The position numbers were made by a program, and so were the translations under genes. A stretch of 64,000 nucleotides of DNA from Pisolithus tinctorius (Eukaryota > Basidiomycota > Agaricomycetes > Boletales > Pisolithaceae): the NCBI GenBank assembly GCA_024663395.1, contig JANFAH010000025.1, positions 558,001-622,000 of the forward strand, read 5' to 3'. This document shows positions 23,643-32,800 of the stretch, piece after piece (position 1 is the first letter of the stretch; the number at the start of each line of letters is the position of its first letter). The notes below the pieces were generated by a model. That model saw nothing but the letters and a program-made list of their open reading frames with translations. It was not told the origin of the DNA and searched no databases.

Positions 23643-25488
23643 TGTGAGTCAAAGTGTGGAAAGCTGGTATAAACCAAACAAATCCAACACCAAAGACAAA
23701 TAAAGAGTGAGTGGTGGTTTGCCTCCACAGAACCTGGAGTGCAGAAAGATCTAGTGTGGGGGAATTTCAATGGCAGGTGCTCCTAGTGCAAGTCGACGAC
23801 GAGTTATGCAGGAGAAGACAAGTGAGTGTTGATTGGATGGGGGATGCTGAACAGAGTGAAGGTGTTCAGCCAAAAGGACTTGGGATGAAGGACTTTTAAT
23901 AGAATATGCTCCTGGTGCAAGTCAATGACAAGTTACGCAGGAGTGGATGGATGACTAAGCAAGAGTGCTGACTAAGTGTGGTTAAGACTGCAGATGATGG
24001 ATGGTGGTAGATAGACTCTTCCAAATGAGCCTTGACTACCAATGATATGAATGATGACAGATAGACCCCTTTGTGGAGCCTCAACTGTCAATGATGAGAT
24101 AGGCACTGAACTGACTGCTGAGTGACTTCTGAATTGATTGTGGGTAGCTAAGTACATGGGGGTTTATATACTATGGGGGGAGCACAGCTTGTGACAAACA
24201 AGGCACAAACACTTGGTAAGTAATGAGTAAGGACTGAATAATCATGATGAGTAAGTGAGAAATGAAAAGTAAGCAAGCAAAGAGGATTGGTAAGTATTGG
24301 CAATGAATGAGTCAAGGATAGTCAAAATATCACAGAATGAGTCAAATAGAGTCAGAAACTGAGTAAGCACACTGATATCACATTAGGGGGTGGCAATGCA
24401 GGTCAGATCTCAGCAGAGACATCTCTAGATCCAAAGATGGCATGACAGATGGATGGTGTTTCCAGACAGGGAAGTATTAATTCCAGAATTGAAGGGCATG
24501 AGTCAGGCGTCAAAGGGGGCTAGGGCATTGGGGGTCTGTGGGGCAATGGGAAGCATACGCGATCGCATCTCCCACCCTTTCATCCTCTCAGCGAAGTTAA
24601 CAAAAACTTCATGAATGGGGTTCTGATGGAGGAGGAGAAGGGGGGATGTCTTCTGCTGGATCTTGCAGTAAGAAGGCAAGATGCATGTCACACTCATCAT
24701 GGATGTGATCAGGGAGGCTGGAGAACAGTAGATTATGCTGCAGCTGTTGCAATGCAGGAAGAATGATGGACGAGATTGGAACAAAGATGGTGCAGGGAGC
24801 AGGGAGGAACAATCCATATGCTTCATCAAGAGGGGAGACCGAAACGACCACATAAGACCTTTCTAACCGAGTGACAGACCTGAGGCGACCAAAGAACATC
24901 CTTCTGGAAGTCATACTGACAAGGAGAACACACTGACCAAGCTGCATGGGACGAGACAGGGCTGACAACGATGGGACAAACCAGGGGGCTTCAGGACAGA
25001 AGCTGGTGGGAACACCTGGCAGATATATGTAGCCATTGTCTCTGGCAAACAAGACAAGTGAGATGATTGACAAAGAGGCAGCCATGATTGATGGACTTAG
25101 CGAAATGAGCGTCTGATGGATGGAGTGCTGTAGAAACATGTAGGGTGTGAGGATCCTCTCCAAATTTGGAAGGAAGAATCGTGGGGCTGAGCACTTTAAG
25201 CGAGCATGTGAACTGAGTCGATATCTTTGGAAATGGTGGAGATATGACAAAAACCGGAATGCCATACACAGGCACTAAAAACTTTTAATGCACGCTTAAC
25301 TCGCTTCCTCCTTTCTCTTTAGCACTGATGACTCATTCTTGTGCAAAGGATGACTGTTAACGTCCAACAGTCTTTCTATGCATGAGGCCTTTAGTCTTCA
25401 TCTGCATGCATGGGCATTGTGCGCAACTCATCAACGAGTTAGGCAGAGTCAGCTGTAACCATGTCCACAACACCTTTGGTGTGTGACA
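23643..25488 (-). mobile_element. X2: LTR-like element inserted at the 3' edge of Gypsy-B
   Basis: This 1846-bp copy of the X family has the same ends (tgtgagtcaaag ... ggtgtgtgaca). It sits exactly in the target duplication of Gypsy-B, so that ctgg (23639-23642) and ccag (25489-25492) flank it. The minus-strand TATA is at 24163-24170 (plus strand tttatata). It is later than Gypsy-B by position. Confidence 0.75.
24609..25265 (-). CDS. X2 ORF, uncharacterised conserved protein
   Basis: This 218-residue open frame is co-linear with the X1 ORF (ERILTPYMFLQHSIHQTLIS, then MAASLSIISLVLFARDNGYI, GQCVLLVSMTSRRMFFGRLR). Several differences from X1 are CG-to-TG/CA changes, yet the frame stays open across the core. 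No family is recognised. The overlapping frame 25275-24991 carries the alternative N-terminus MPVYGIPVFVISPPFPKIS. Confidence 0.5.
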   Translation of the reverse strand: MAFRFLSYLHHFQRYRLSSHARLKCSAPRFFLPNLERILTPYMFLQHSIHQTLISLSPSIMAASLSIISLVLFARDNGYIYLPGVPTSFCPEAPWFVPSLSALSRPMQLGQCVLLVSMTSRRMFFGRLRSVTRLERSYVVVSVSPLDEAYGLFLPAPCTIFVPISSIILPALQQLQHNLLFSSLPDHIHDECDMHLAFLLQDPAEDIPPSPPPSEPHS

Positions 25489-25492
25489 CCAG

Positions 25493-25945
25493 GGCGATCT
25501 GGATGAGATGGTAGGCATGCTGAAGATCAATCTTAGTGTAGATCTTGGCTCGGCTTGGTGAATCTAATAGGTCAGAGATGAGCAGGAGTGGGTAGCAATC
25601 CTTCTTAGTGATTTTGTTGAGGCTGCAGAAGTCTACACATAGCCGGGGGGAGCCATCCTTCTTTTTGACAACGAGGACCAGTGCAGCATAGGGGGAAGAG
25701 GTAGGCTGAATGAAACTGGTAGTGAGGTTTTCATTGATGAAAGTCCAGAGAGCTTGGAGCTCAAGCAGGGACAGTGAGTAGATGGTGCTGAGAGGTGGGG
25801 TAGTTCCTTCTTCAAGCTCTATTTTCAGGTCATACTCCCAGTGTGGTGGGAGTGCCGAGGCTTTGGCTTTACTGAAGACATCAGCGAAATCATGGTACTC
25901 CTCCAGTACATTGGGTAAGGCCAGAGGGGAGGAAGCTGAGGGTGA
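25493..25945 (-). pseudogene. Gypsy-A1 reverse transcriptase N-terminus
   Basis: Reading minus, the block contains YHDFADVFSKAKASALPPHW, EYDLKIELEEGTTPPLSTIY, LVVKKKDGSPRLCVDFCSLN and [15 protein letters not shown]. This is the fingers and start of the palm of RT. It continues at 13311 once Gypsy-B and X2 are removed. Confidence 0.8.
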
Positions 25946-26600
25946 TCAGGCCTGAGCTGAGTCTGAGGGGTGGAGCTGAAGTTGGAATTGGATGGACCCT
26001 TCTAGTTTGCAGGTGCACACAAAAGCAGCTGCATTGATTAGAGAAACAAGAGGGGCCTTCAGGGGGGTGTGAGCCAGGGAGTTGGAGACTGGTACAGATG
26101 GCACAAGGCTGGGTTGGTCACTAGGACCAGAGTCAGGAAGGCCACTGGGAAGTGGGCTTACAGGGGGTGTCGATGGGGTTGGCATTCCTTGTGCAGGAGT
26201 CTGGAAAGTTAGACTGCCCAATACCCAATCAATCAACAGATTGTAGCGGGTGAGCCAGTCATGTCCGAGGACTATTCTACACTCAGAATCCAACAGGGCT
26301 AGATACAGGGTTACCAGGGTGACATTGCCAGACATGAAGTGGATATTGACATCTACTGCTTGGGTGAGGGTGAAGGTGGACATTCCATCGAAAAGCTGGA
26401 GTCAGATTGGGGAGACCGAGTACAGGGTAAATGAATGTTGATTAGCAAATTGATTATCTATATAACAATGGGTGGCCACTAGAGTATGAAGCCAAGGTAT
26501 TTCTGGGTTTTCTAATGTGACATACAGGGTTAAAGAGTTCAGACTGGAAAGAGCAGACACATTGAGATGAGCCTCCAAGTTTGCACAACCAGAGTCAATG
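25946..26600 (-). pseudogene. Gypsy-A1 protease and spacer
   Basis: Frame 26383-25946 reads [20 protein letters not shown], then the retropepsin-like [20 protein letters not shown] and a proline-rich spacer. Upstream, the D-S-G region seen in Gypsy-A2 (LVDSGSTHCFIDN) is altered here to LVATHCYIDN, so the catalytic triad is lost by a small deletion (near 26470). Confidence 0.75.
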
Positions 26601-26637
26601 CAGCTCCCAGATTGTGTGGAGTCCTGGGAGCTGCTAC

Positions 26638-26955
26638 CTATTTTTTTGTCTTGGGCATAGAACCCAAGCCCAAGGCCAGTGCAGCCTTGGTGGTGGCCAC
26701 AGCACAAGCTTTGGCCTTTCCAGCTTTCTTGGGGCATTTGTCAGCAAAGTGACCAGACCCTCTGCAGAACATGCAGAGGTTTCTGTCTATGTGATGCTTG
26801 CATTCCTCGGGGGTAAGCTTTCCATCTTTGCTGAGCTTGCTAGGCTCGGGCTTGGATGAATTGCTGTTATTACCATTGCCTGGCTTCAATGAAGCTGGCT
26901 TGGGAGAAGATCCAGAGTTGTTGTTGTTGCCAGTCTTGGATTTACAGTGGCTCAC
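26638..26955 (-). pseudogene. Gypsy-A1 gag C-terminus
   Basis: The open frame holds a CCHC knuckle, CMFCRGSGHFADKC (about 26770-26729), and the Asn/Ser-rich stretch KTGNNNNSGSSPKPASLKPG. The homology to Gypsy-A2 gag stops at 26943, where the palindrome begins. About 1 kb of gag and the 5' LTR are therefore gone. Confidence 0.8.
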
Positions 26956-28523
26956 AAAATTGTCCCAATGTTTGCATGTTTTTCATTAATCATGGTGTAG
27001 CAAGTGAACTATCATTATTGAGTCCAAGGTGTTGGTGGATGGATCAAAGCAGCTGGTCATGGCTCTCTGACGAGCCATATTACATAATATTTGAGTAGAA
27101 ACTGATGGCAGAATACCCAAATGAAAATGAGAGCTCATTGGGACAATTATGTAACTTTGTGATATACTGGGGATGTAGTCCTTGGGAACACATATAAAAC
27201 ATGGTGAGATGCTCACCAATGCTTACATAATGCATCACATGGTCTACTGAATGATTTGTCAACAAACAAACAATGTCAAACAGTGACTTTGCATGACTAA
27301 GCCTCCTCACTGTAACACAAGTCAAGAAGTAACCATTCTGGCTCATCAGGGACATTCTCTCAGGACAACCTCAGCAAATGCTGGTGTACACTATAGTATA
27401 ATCAATAGAATATGCTATCAGGACCATTGGTCTCTTCAGAAACCTGCTGGCAGTCATCTCCTGCACTGTTTCCCCACCAAAGCCCCATGTGTCCTGGGAC
27501 TAATCAGTACTGTGAGAGCTGAGAATGATGGGGAGGTCCAATCTGGCATTCATCCTATCATGAACAAACCAATCACCCATTAACTAGTGCATTCCTGTGA
27601 AGGGAAAACTGGTATGGAGGTCAGGGTGAAGTTAAACCCTCTCTCACTCCAGGTACCATGGGAGGGATATGCTACTGAGCTACCAGGTTGCACATTCCTG
27701 GCCTTCTATCTGGCATTGGATATTTCCTTTAGTCTTATATGACCAAATAACTCCTTCCCAGTGATCCACAGTTTAGCTCAGAGTACAGTCTGGCCAACCC
27801 TCCCATGACACTGGGAGTGCCCAGAAGGGTTGTGCTTCACCTGAGCCTTCAGGCAGGCTTTTCTTCAGTTGTGATGCAGTAGCTAGTGGGTGATTGGTTT
27901 GTTCATGATAGGATGAATGCCAGATTGGACCTCCCCATCATTCTCAGCTCTCACAGTACTGATTAGTCCCAGGACACATGGGGCTTTGGTGGGGAAACAG
28001 TGCAGGAGATGACTGCCAGCAGGTTTCTGAAGAGACCAATGGTCCTGATAGCATATTCTATTGATTATACTATAGTGTACACCAGCATTTGCTGAGGTTG
28101 TCCTGAGAGAATGTCCCTGATGAGCCAGAATGGTTACTTCTTGACTTGTGTTACAGTGAGGAGGCTTAGTCATGCAAAGTCACTGTTTGACATTGTTTGT
28201 TTGTTGACAAATCATTCAGTAGACCATGTGATGCATTATGTAAGCATTGGTGAGCATCTCACCATGTTTTATATGTGTTCCCAAGGACTACATCCCCAGT
28301 ATATCACAAAGTTACATAATTGTCCCAATGAGCTCTCATTTTCATTTGGGTATTCTGCCATCAGTTTCTACTCAAATATTATGTAATATGGCTCGTCAGA
28401 GAGCCATGACCAGCTGCTTTGATCCATCCACCAACACCTTGGACTCAATAATGATAGTTCACTTGCTACACCATGATTAATGAAAAACATGCAAACATTG
28501 GGACAATTTTGTGAGCCACTGTA
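26943..28523. repeat. 1.58-kb palindrome with ~641-bp arms and a 299-bp loop
   Basis: Left arm 26943-27583 and right arm 27883-28523 are inverted copies about a centre at 27733. Every base I compared was identical, and open frames on the two arms translate identically. The left arm joins the broken gag of Gypsy-A1; the right arm continues into unique sequence. The arms carry no recognised gene. A recent inverted duplication, a foldback element, or an assembly or cloning artefact are all possible. Confidence 0.9.
27618..27692 (-). repeat. Candidate tRNA-derived (SINE-like) sequence in the palindrome loop
   Basis: On the minus strand, tagctcagtagc (27682-27671) fits a Pol III A box. About 44 bases later, ggtttaacttc (27638-27628) fits a B box that has lost its central CG. 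A 5-bp stem agggt/accct brackets the B box as in a T-arm. The acceptor stem does not pair, so this is not a functional tRNA gene. It may be a SINE head or a decayed tRNA. Confidence 0.4.
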
Positions 28524-28831
28524 TTTTGGTGGGAGTAATGTATGGCAGTTGACAGTCATTCCACTAAGTGCCCATTTACATTATGTATTCACTTGCACAT
28601 CCTGCATGATGACTGGTGAAAAAATATTGTGTAATACAATCTTATCACTGGTACTGAAATCATTCTCAAACATCGGTGTAATCCCCATGGCACCTACAAT
28701 GTTTCAAACTTTCATATGGCTCCCAGAAATGTTAGATTCAGTTCCAGCAGTCCAGATAAACTCTGTAAGTCAGCCAGTCCAAGGACCATTACTTCTAATG
28801 ACTGTGTGCAGTAATTCCGTCACACCATGAT
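28524..28831. other. No gene recognised
   Basis: One frame stays open from the right arm (28480-28830), but it shows no known motif. It may be leader or intronic sequence of the proline-rich gene that follows. Confidence 0.4.
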
Positions 28832-29907
28832 ATGCAGCAGCTCGCATCTCTCGATGAGGATGAGGAAATGCTTACTGAAGATGACCTGCTGGACATGCCA
28901 TCATCCCCATTACATGAGCCACCTTTTGAGCTGTCCCCAGCTCAAACACCATGCACAACTGGACCAGAACCCTCCTTCCAGTCCTCTGGTTCACCCAGAT
29001 CACCTTTGATAGAGCCAGCATGGGAGTCATTTGCACCATCTCCCTCCTCTAGCAGCCCATTGGTTGAGCCTCCTTGGGACTCCATATCAACATGCCTCTC
29101 TGACAGCACCCCATTACTTGAGCTGGCATGGGACAAATCACCACCACCTGTTGCCCCAGGTACTCCATTGCATGAGCCACCTTGGGGGTTGCCCCCACCA
29201 TTTCAGTCCCCACTGGTCAGTCCTTTACAAGAACCAGCATTTCAGTCACCTGCTGCCACAAGATCATCAGCTTACATCTACCCAACTCAAGCAGCTGGCC
29301 AATCATCACGACCATTCATCCTATTGCATGAGCCCCAATTTTGGTCCTTGACTCCCTCTGTGTCACCAGCCCCTCGCAATCCTATCCCAGTTCCCAGCCC
29401 AACAACATTCACATCGCCCGGCAGCAATTTCCCTGGTCCTCATCAACCTATGGACCTTTCAGATGCTCCTGCATCATTCAGCTTCACATCGATACCACTG
29501 GCTAGATCCCCATCACCAGTTCCAATCCTGTTGTTGCATTCAGAGCTTTTTGCAGTCTCCCAGGAGTTCACCATACAGCTGGGAGTTGATACTCCACAAA
29601 CCAAGTGTAAGTCCAGAAGTTCCTACACAACCATAGCTAAACATGTCTACCAGTTCAAATGTCAAGGCAGATCTCCAGTATCGTGGCTAGGAGTGGGGCA
29701 TGTCAGCCAGACATCAATGCCACACATGATGCCAATCTGATCACCGCATATAGGTATTATGCAAATACCCTGGTGGATGCAACCAGGGAGTGGTGATCAC
29801 ATGTTGAGCAGCATGCCATGCTTACCAGATTCTGGCAACAGTTAGCAGATCTTCTGGAGGAAGAGCTGGCAGTTGTAGGCTACCATCTTAAACCAGACCA
29901 GCTTTAA
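28832..29907 (+). pseudogene. Proline-rich protein with repeated EPxW/F motif, frameshifted
   Basis: Frame 28832-29740 (302 codons) contains about seven copies of a motif like SPLxEPxW: SPLHEPPF, SPLIEPAW, SPLVEPPW, TPLLELAW, TPLHEPPW, SPLQEPAF, LLHEPQF, spaced roughly 25-40 residues. After a frameshift near 29710 the sequence continues as DANLITAYRYYANTLVDATR, a tga near 29793, then SHVEQHAMLTRFWQQLADLL to a stop at 29907. The family is not recognised. It lies in the KDZ neighbourhood and may be an accessory gene of that transposon. Confidence 0.5.
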
Positions 29908-30105
29908 TTTGTATATTTAACTCATTTCAATGAACATTATGTTGAATGGAATTGGAGAAGTGCACAAATTGGCCGGATTGGATTGTGACAGTGGGTTACA
30001 GTACATGGTAGCTATGGGGCTGGTAATTCACCAGCAATTCTTGCACTGTGCACTATATATGTTTGTTGCCAGTCTACAGGAAACCATTAGGTACTGGCCT
30101 CAATT
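29908..30105. other. Convergent gap
   Basis: This lies between the 3' ends of the proline-rich gene and the minus-strand multi-exon gene. A 69-codon open frame (29930-30139) has no recognisable feature. Confidence 0.4.
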
Positions 30106-32321
30106 CTACCTTTGCCTCCTCATGGTTGGAGTAGGATAATTATCATCTGGCCACTGTGGGGGCCTATGATTCTGCTCTGGGCAACAAGCCACACCATCCT
30201 CTTCTGCTTGATCCAACAGTCTATCTTCACTGTCCATCACACAGCCTCTAGGCTTGGCATTCAAATTCCTACCCACTGGATCAACTCCTGACATAGATAA
30301 GCATGTGTAATGGTGTTATGGATGTATACCTACCATCATTAGGTGATATGACTGTCTTATCATTCTGGGCTGCTGTAGAATGCTGTAATGAGAGGATTAA
30401 CCAAGTGTGCATGGAAACTGACCATTGGATCTGATTCTTGGCTTGGGCTTGGGCTTCCTTGCAGTTGAATTGACACCATCATTGGCATGATTGTCTGATA
30501 CAATTCTATCAGCAATATTCATTGTTTCCAGATACCACTTACCAGCTGGCTTGGGGTATGCAGTAGCTGTATTGTGCTGGTCTGATGTGGACTGGTTCTG
30601 CCATCTGTTGTCCTCCTGTGCATTGGATGTTCCAGTGGGATGATCTTCAGCACACAATTCCAAGGTCATGTTAGGGTTACCAGTAAAAAATCTGACCACC
30701 TCCGACATACCATCTATCTGTTTCCATTTGGTGGAAGGTTTTGTGGGAGGAGCTGGTTCCTCCTCCAAGTGATGTCTGTAGTCAGAGCCATCAACAGAAT
30801 TTACTTAATGCATGATCAGTTATGTATATCCAAATTGATCATGACCTCACCTTCCATCCAGGGTCTCTTCCCCTTGGCTTTGTCTGACCAGTGTTGGTGT
30901 TTGGAGACCAGCTCCTCCAGGGAACCATCCTGAGATCTCCACCTTTGGAACTGGAAGACATCTTTTTCTGGGTGCTCCTGCTGTCACTCCTTCCAGAACT
31001 CCAAGGTTTTGATTAGTTCATGATGTGTCAGCCTGGTGGGCTCTTTGAACAGGATATTGGGAGGAAGATACTTGGAAGACATGTAGGATGCCCTGTCAGC
31101 TATTGTGGCCCAAGGTACACTGGCATTTGTCTTCCCACAAGCCAAGCCTGTGTTTAGATGTTAGTAACTCATTGACCATGGAAATTGGCACATATGATAA
31201 TGGCCAGTTACAAACACCCTCATGATGTCCTTTAATTCTGGTGTCCATAAGTCCAAGAGATTCAGAAGAACAGGCATGCCATTGTCATTGGTGGACAGGG
31301 AGAATTGAGACCGCTTTTTTCCTTTCTGTGCTTTTACTGTGGTTTGACTGGCCTCATCCTCTCCACTGCCATCCTCCATACCATTGGCCCTGAAGGCCTT
31401 CTTTGCATAGGCTGACCACTTTCCATGAAGGTCTTCCCAATCCAAATAGAGCTCTCCATTGCCCAGCTTGTCATTGAAGTCATTCCTACACCAGTCAGAT
31501 ATGGTGAAGCCTGTCAGGAAAGTGCTCACACTCCAACCATCACTTTGCCATCCTTATCCTTCCATGCCAACATGATCACCACTCTCATCCCACACTGCTT
31601 CCACATGTCATACACAAACTGTTTTGCATACTTTCGGCCCTTACTTGTTGTGGCCCTGCATTTAAGTTAGTATTGCCCATGGGAGAACTTGGATGCTTAC
31701 TCTGCCTGGGCTTCGGGTGGCAGCTTTCTCTCATTCCACTCTTTCACCAAACAGGCTGCCTGGTCCAATTCAGCCTTGGTCAATGACTGGACTACCTTCT
31801 GAATGGCCAGCTGATAGTGTTTGATCATAGCCAATGTCCTGGGCTGTATTCCAGCCTTCACAAGTACTTGCTGGATATCCTTCTTATGCTGCAGCTTGAT
31901 CACCTTTAGGGCCATCCATTTGGAGCCATACTTGACCAAGGCCTTCTGTGCCTGGGACCAACTGTTGTTATACATCCAGCTCTTGATGGCCTGTAAAATA
32001 TACTTAACACAACTGCAAGCACATCAATACTGTCAAGCTTACTGTCTGTTTTCTATTCCATTCATTTTGTTTGAGGCTCTTGTTGGCATCCAGCCACTTG
32101 ATTTTGTTCTGCATGCCCTCCATCAGCAAGGCCCTTTTGTTTGTGTCAGCTTCCTTCCAATCCTTTAGACTGTCTTGGAGGATTTGAAGTTCATCTGGTC
32201 TCAACTTTCCTGGCACAGATGTTGCTGTCTCTGTGCTATCCAAGCTAGATTCCTCATCAGAGGAAAAGTCCTCCTCATTTGAGGTATTAACACAATTAGT
32301 ACTGTGATTGCTGCTGGCCAT
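30106..32321 (-). pseudogene. Multi-exon gene next to the KDZ transposase, uncharacterised
   Basis: Exon 1 is 32321-32043 (MASSNHSTNCVNTSNEEDFS..., helical LRPDELQILQDSLKDWKEAD). Introns 31991-32042 (gtaagc...ttacag) and 31656-31700 (gtaagc...aatgcag, branch ctaac) keep frame into exon 2 (AIKSWMYNNSWSQAQKALVK) and exon 3 (ATTSKGRKYAKQFVYDMWKQ ... SDWCRNDFNDKLGNGELYLD). Later exons read LACGKTNASVPWATIADRAS, EEEPAPPTKPSTKWKQIDGM and a basic KPKPKPRIRS tail. A tga near 30985 breaks exon 4. I recall similar hypothetical proteins beside transposons in Agaricomycetes, but can give no function. It is divergent from the KDZ gene. Confidence 0.55.
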
Positions 32322-32800
32322 TCTGAATGTTGGAGAAGGTGTTGGGGTTGGTTAGTTGCAGGTAATGTTACCCTCTGTTGAAAGAAAATTTGGAGTCCAT
32401 TCCTCATAGTTACCATCACCCATTCTTGAATAAAGTTCCAGGGGCTGAGTAATGTTCCAGTCATGATACATACCCATTGTTAGTATGGTCTTGTTCCAGT
32501 CGATCAGTACCATGGCCAAACATGGTAAGCCGATTTGTCTATCATCCAGTCTGCTACTATATATAGATAAAGTATAGTTTGATCCTGATTGGATCTTCTG
32601 ACATTGATTCTGAGATCCAACTCAAATCATAGTTGCGCCAGGCATCACAATGAGGCATGTATGGCTGAGGCCTGCAGACATCCTGCAAGGACTTGATACT
32701 AGACATGGGTAAGTCATGAATTGCCCAAGCTGCAGCAGCCACCCCAGTAACCCATGTCCCTTGGAAAAAGGTGAAAACAACCAGGGGATCCAAAGAAAAG
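32322..32800. promoter_or_regulatory. Shared upstream region of two divergent genes
   Basis: About 480 bp separate the starts of the minus-strand multi-exon gene and the plus-strand KDZ transposase. AT-rich tatatatagataaag (about 32560-32576) is the only TATA-like stretch. A shared promoter is inferred from arrangement alone. Part of the KDZ N-terminus may begin further upstream. Confidence 0.4.

Larger units (their letters stand above)
6979..26943 (-). mobile_element. Gypsy-A1: chromodomain Ty3/Gypsy retrotransposon, 5'-truncated, with three nested insertions
   Basis: On the minus strand the order is gag end (26943-26638), protease, reverse transcriptase, RNase H, integrase-chromodomain, an antisense accessory gene and the 3' LTR (7503-6979). 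The element is split by Gypsy-B (13316-23638), X2 (23643-25488) and X1 (9696-11534). The left flank is cacaa (6974-6978). The gag N-terminus and 5' LTR are missing, because the copy stops at the palindrome starting at 26943. Many stops fall where a CGA arginine would have become TGA. It matches Gypsy-A2 closely in every part. It is defective. Confidence 0.9.

Noticed and set aside
27080..28386. Identical 91-, 96- and 77-residue frames on opposite strands of the palindrome
   Set aside because: Identity follows from the inverted duplication; the frames overlap each other and show no motif.
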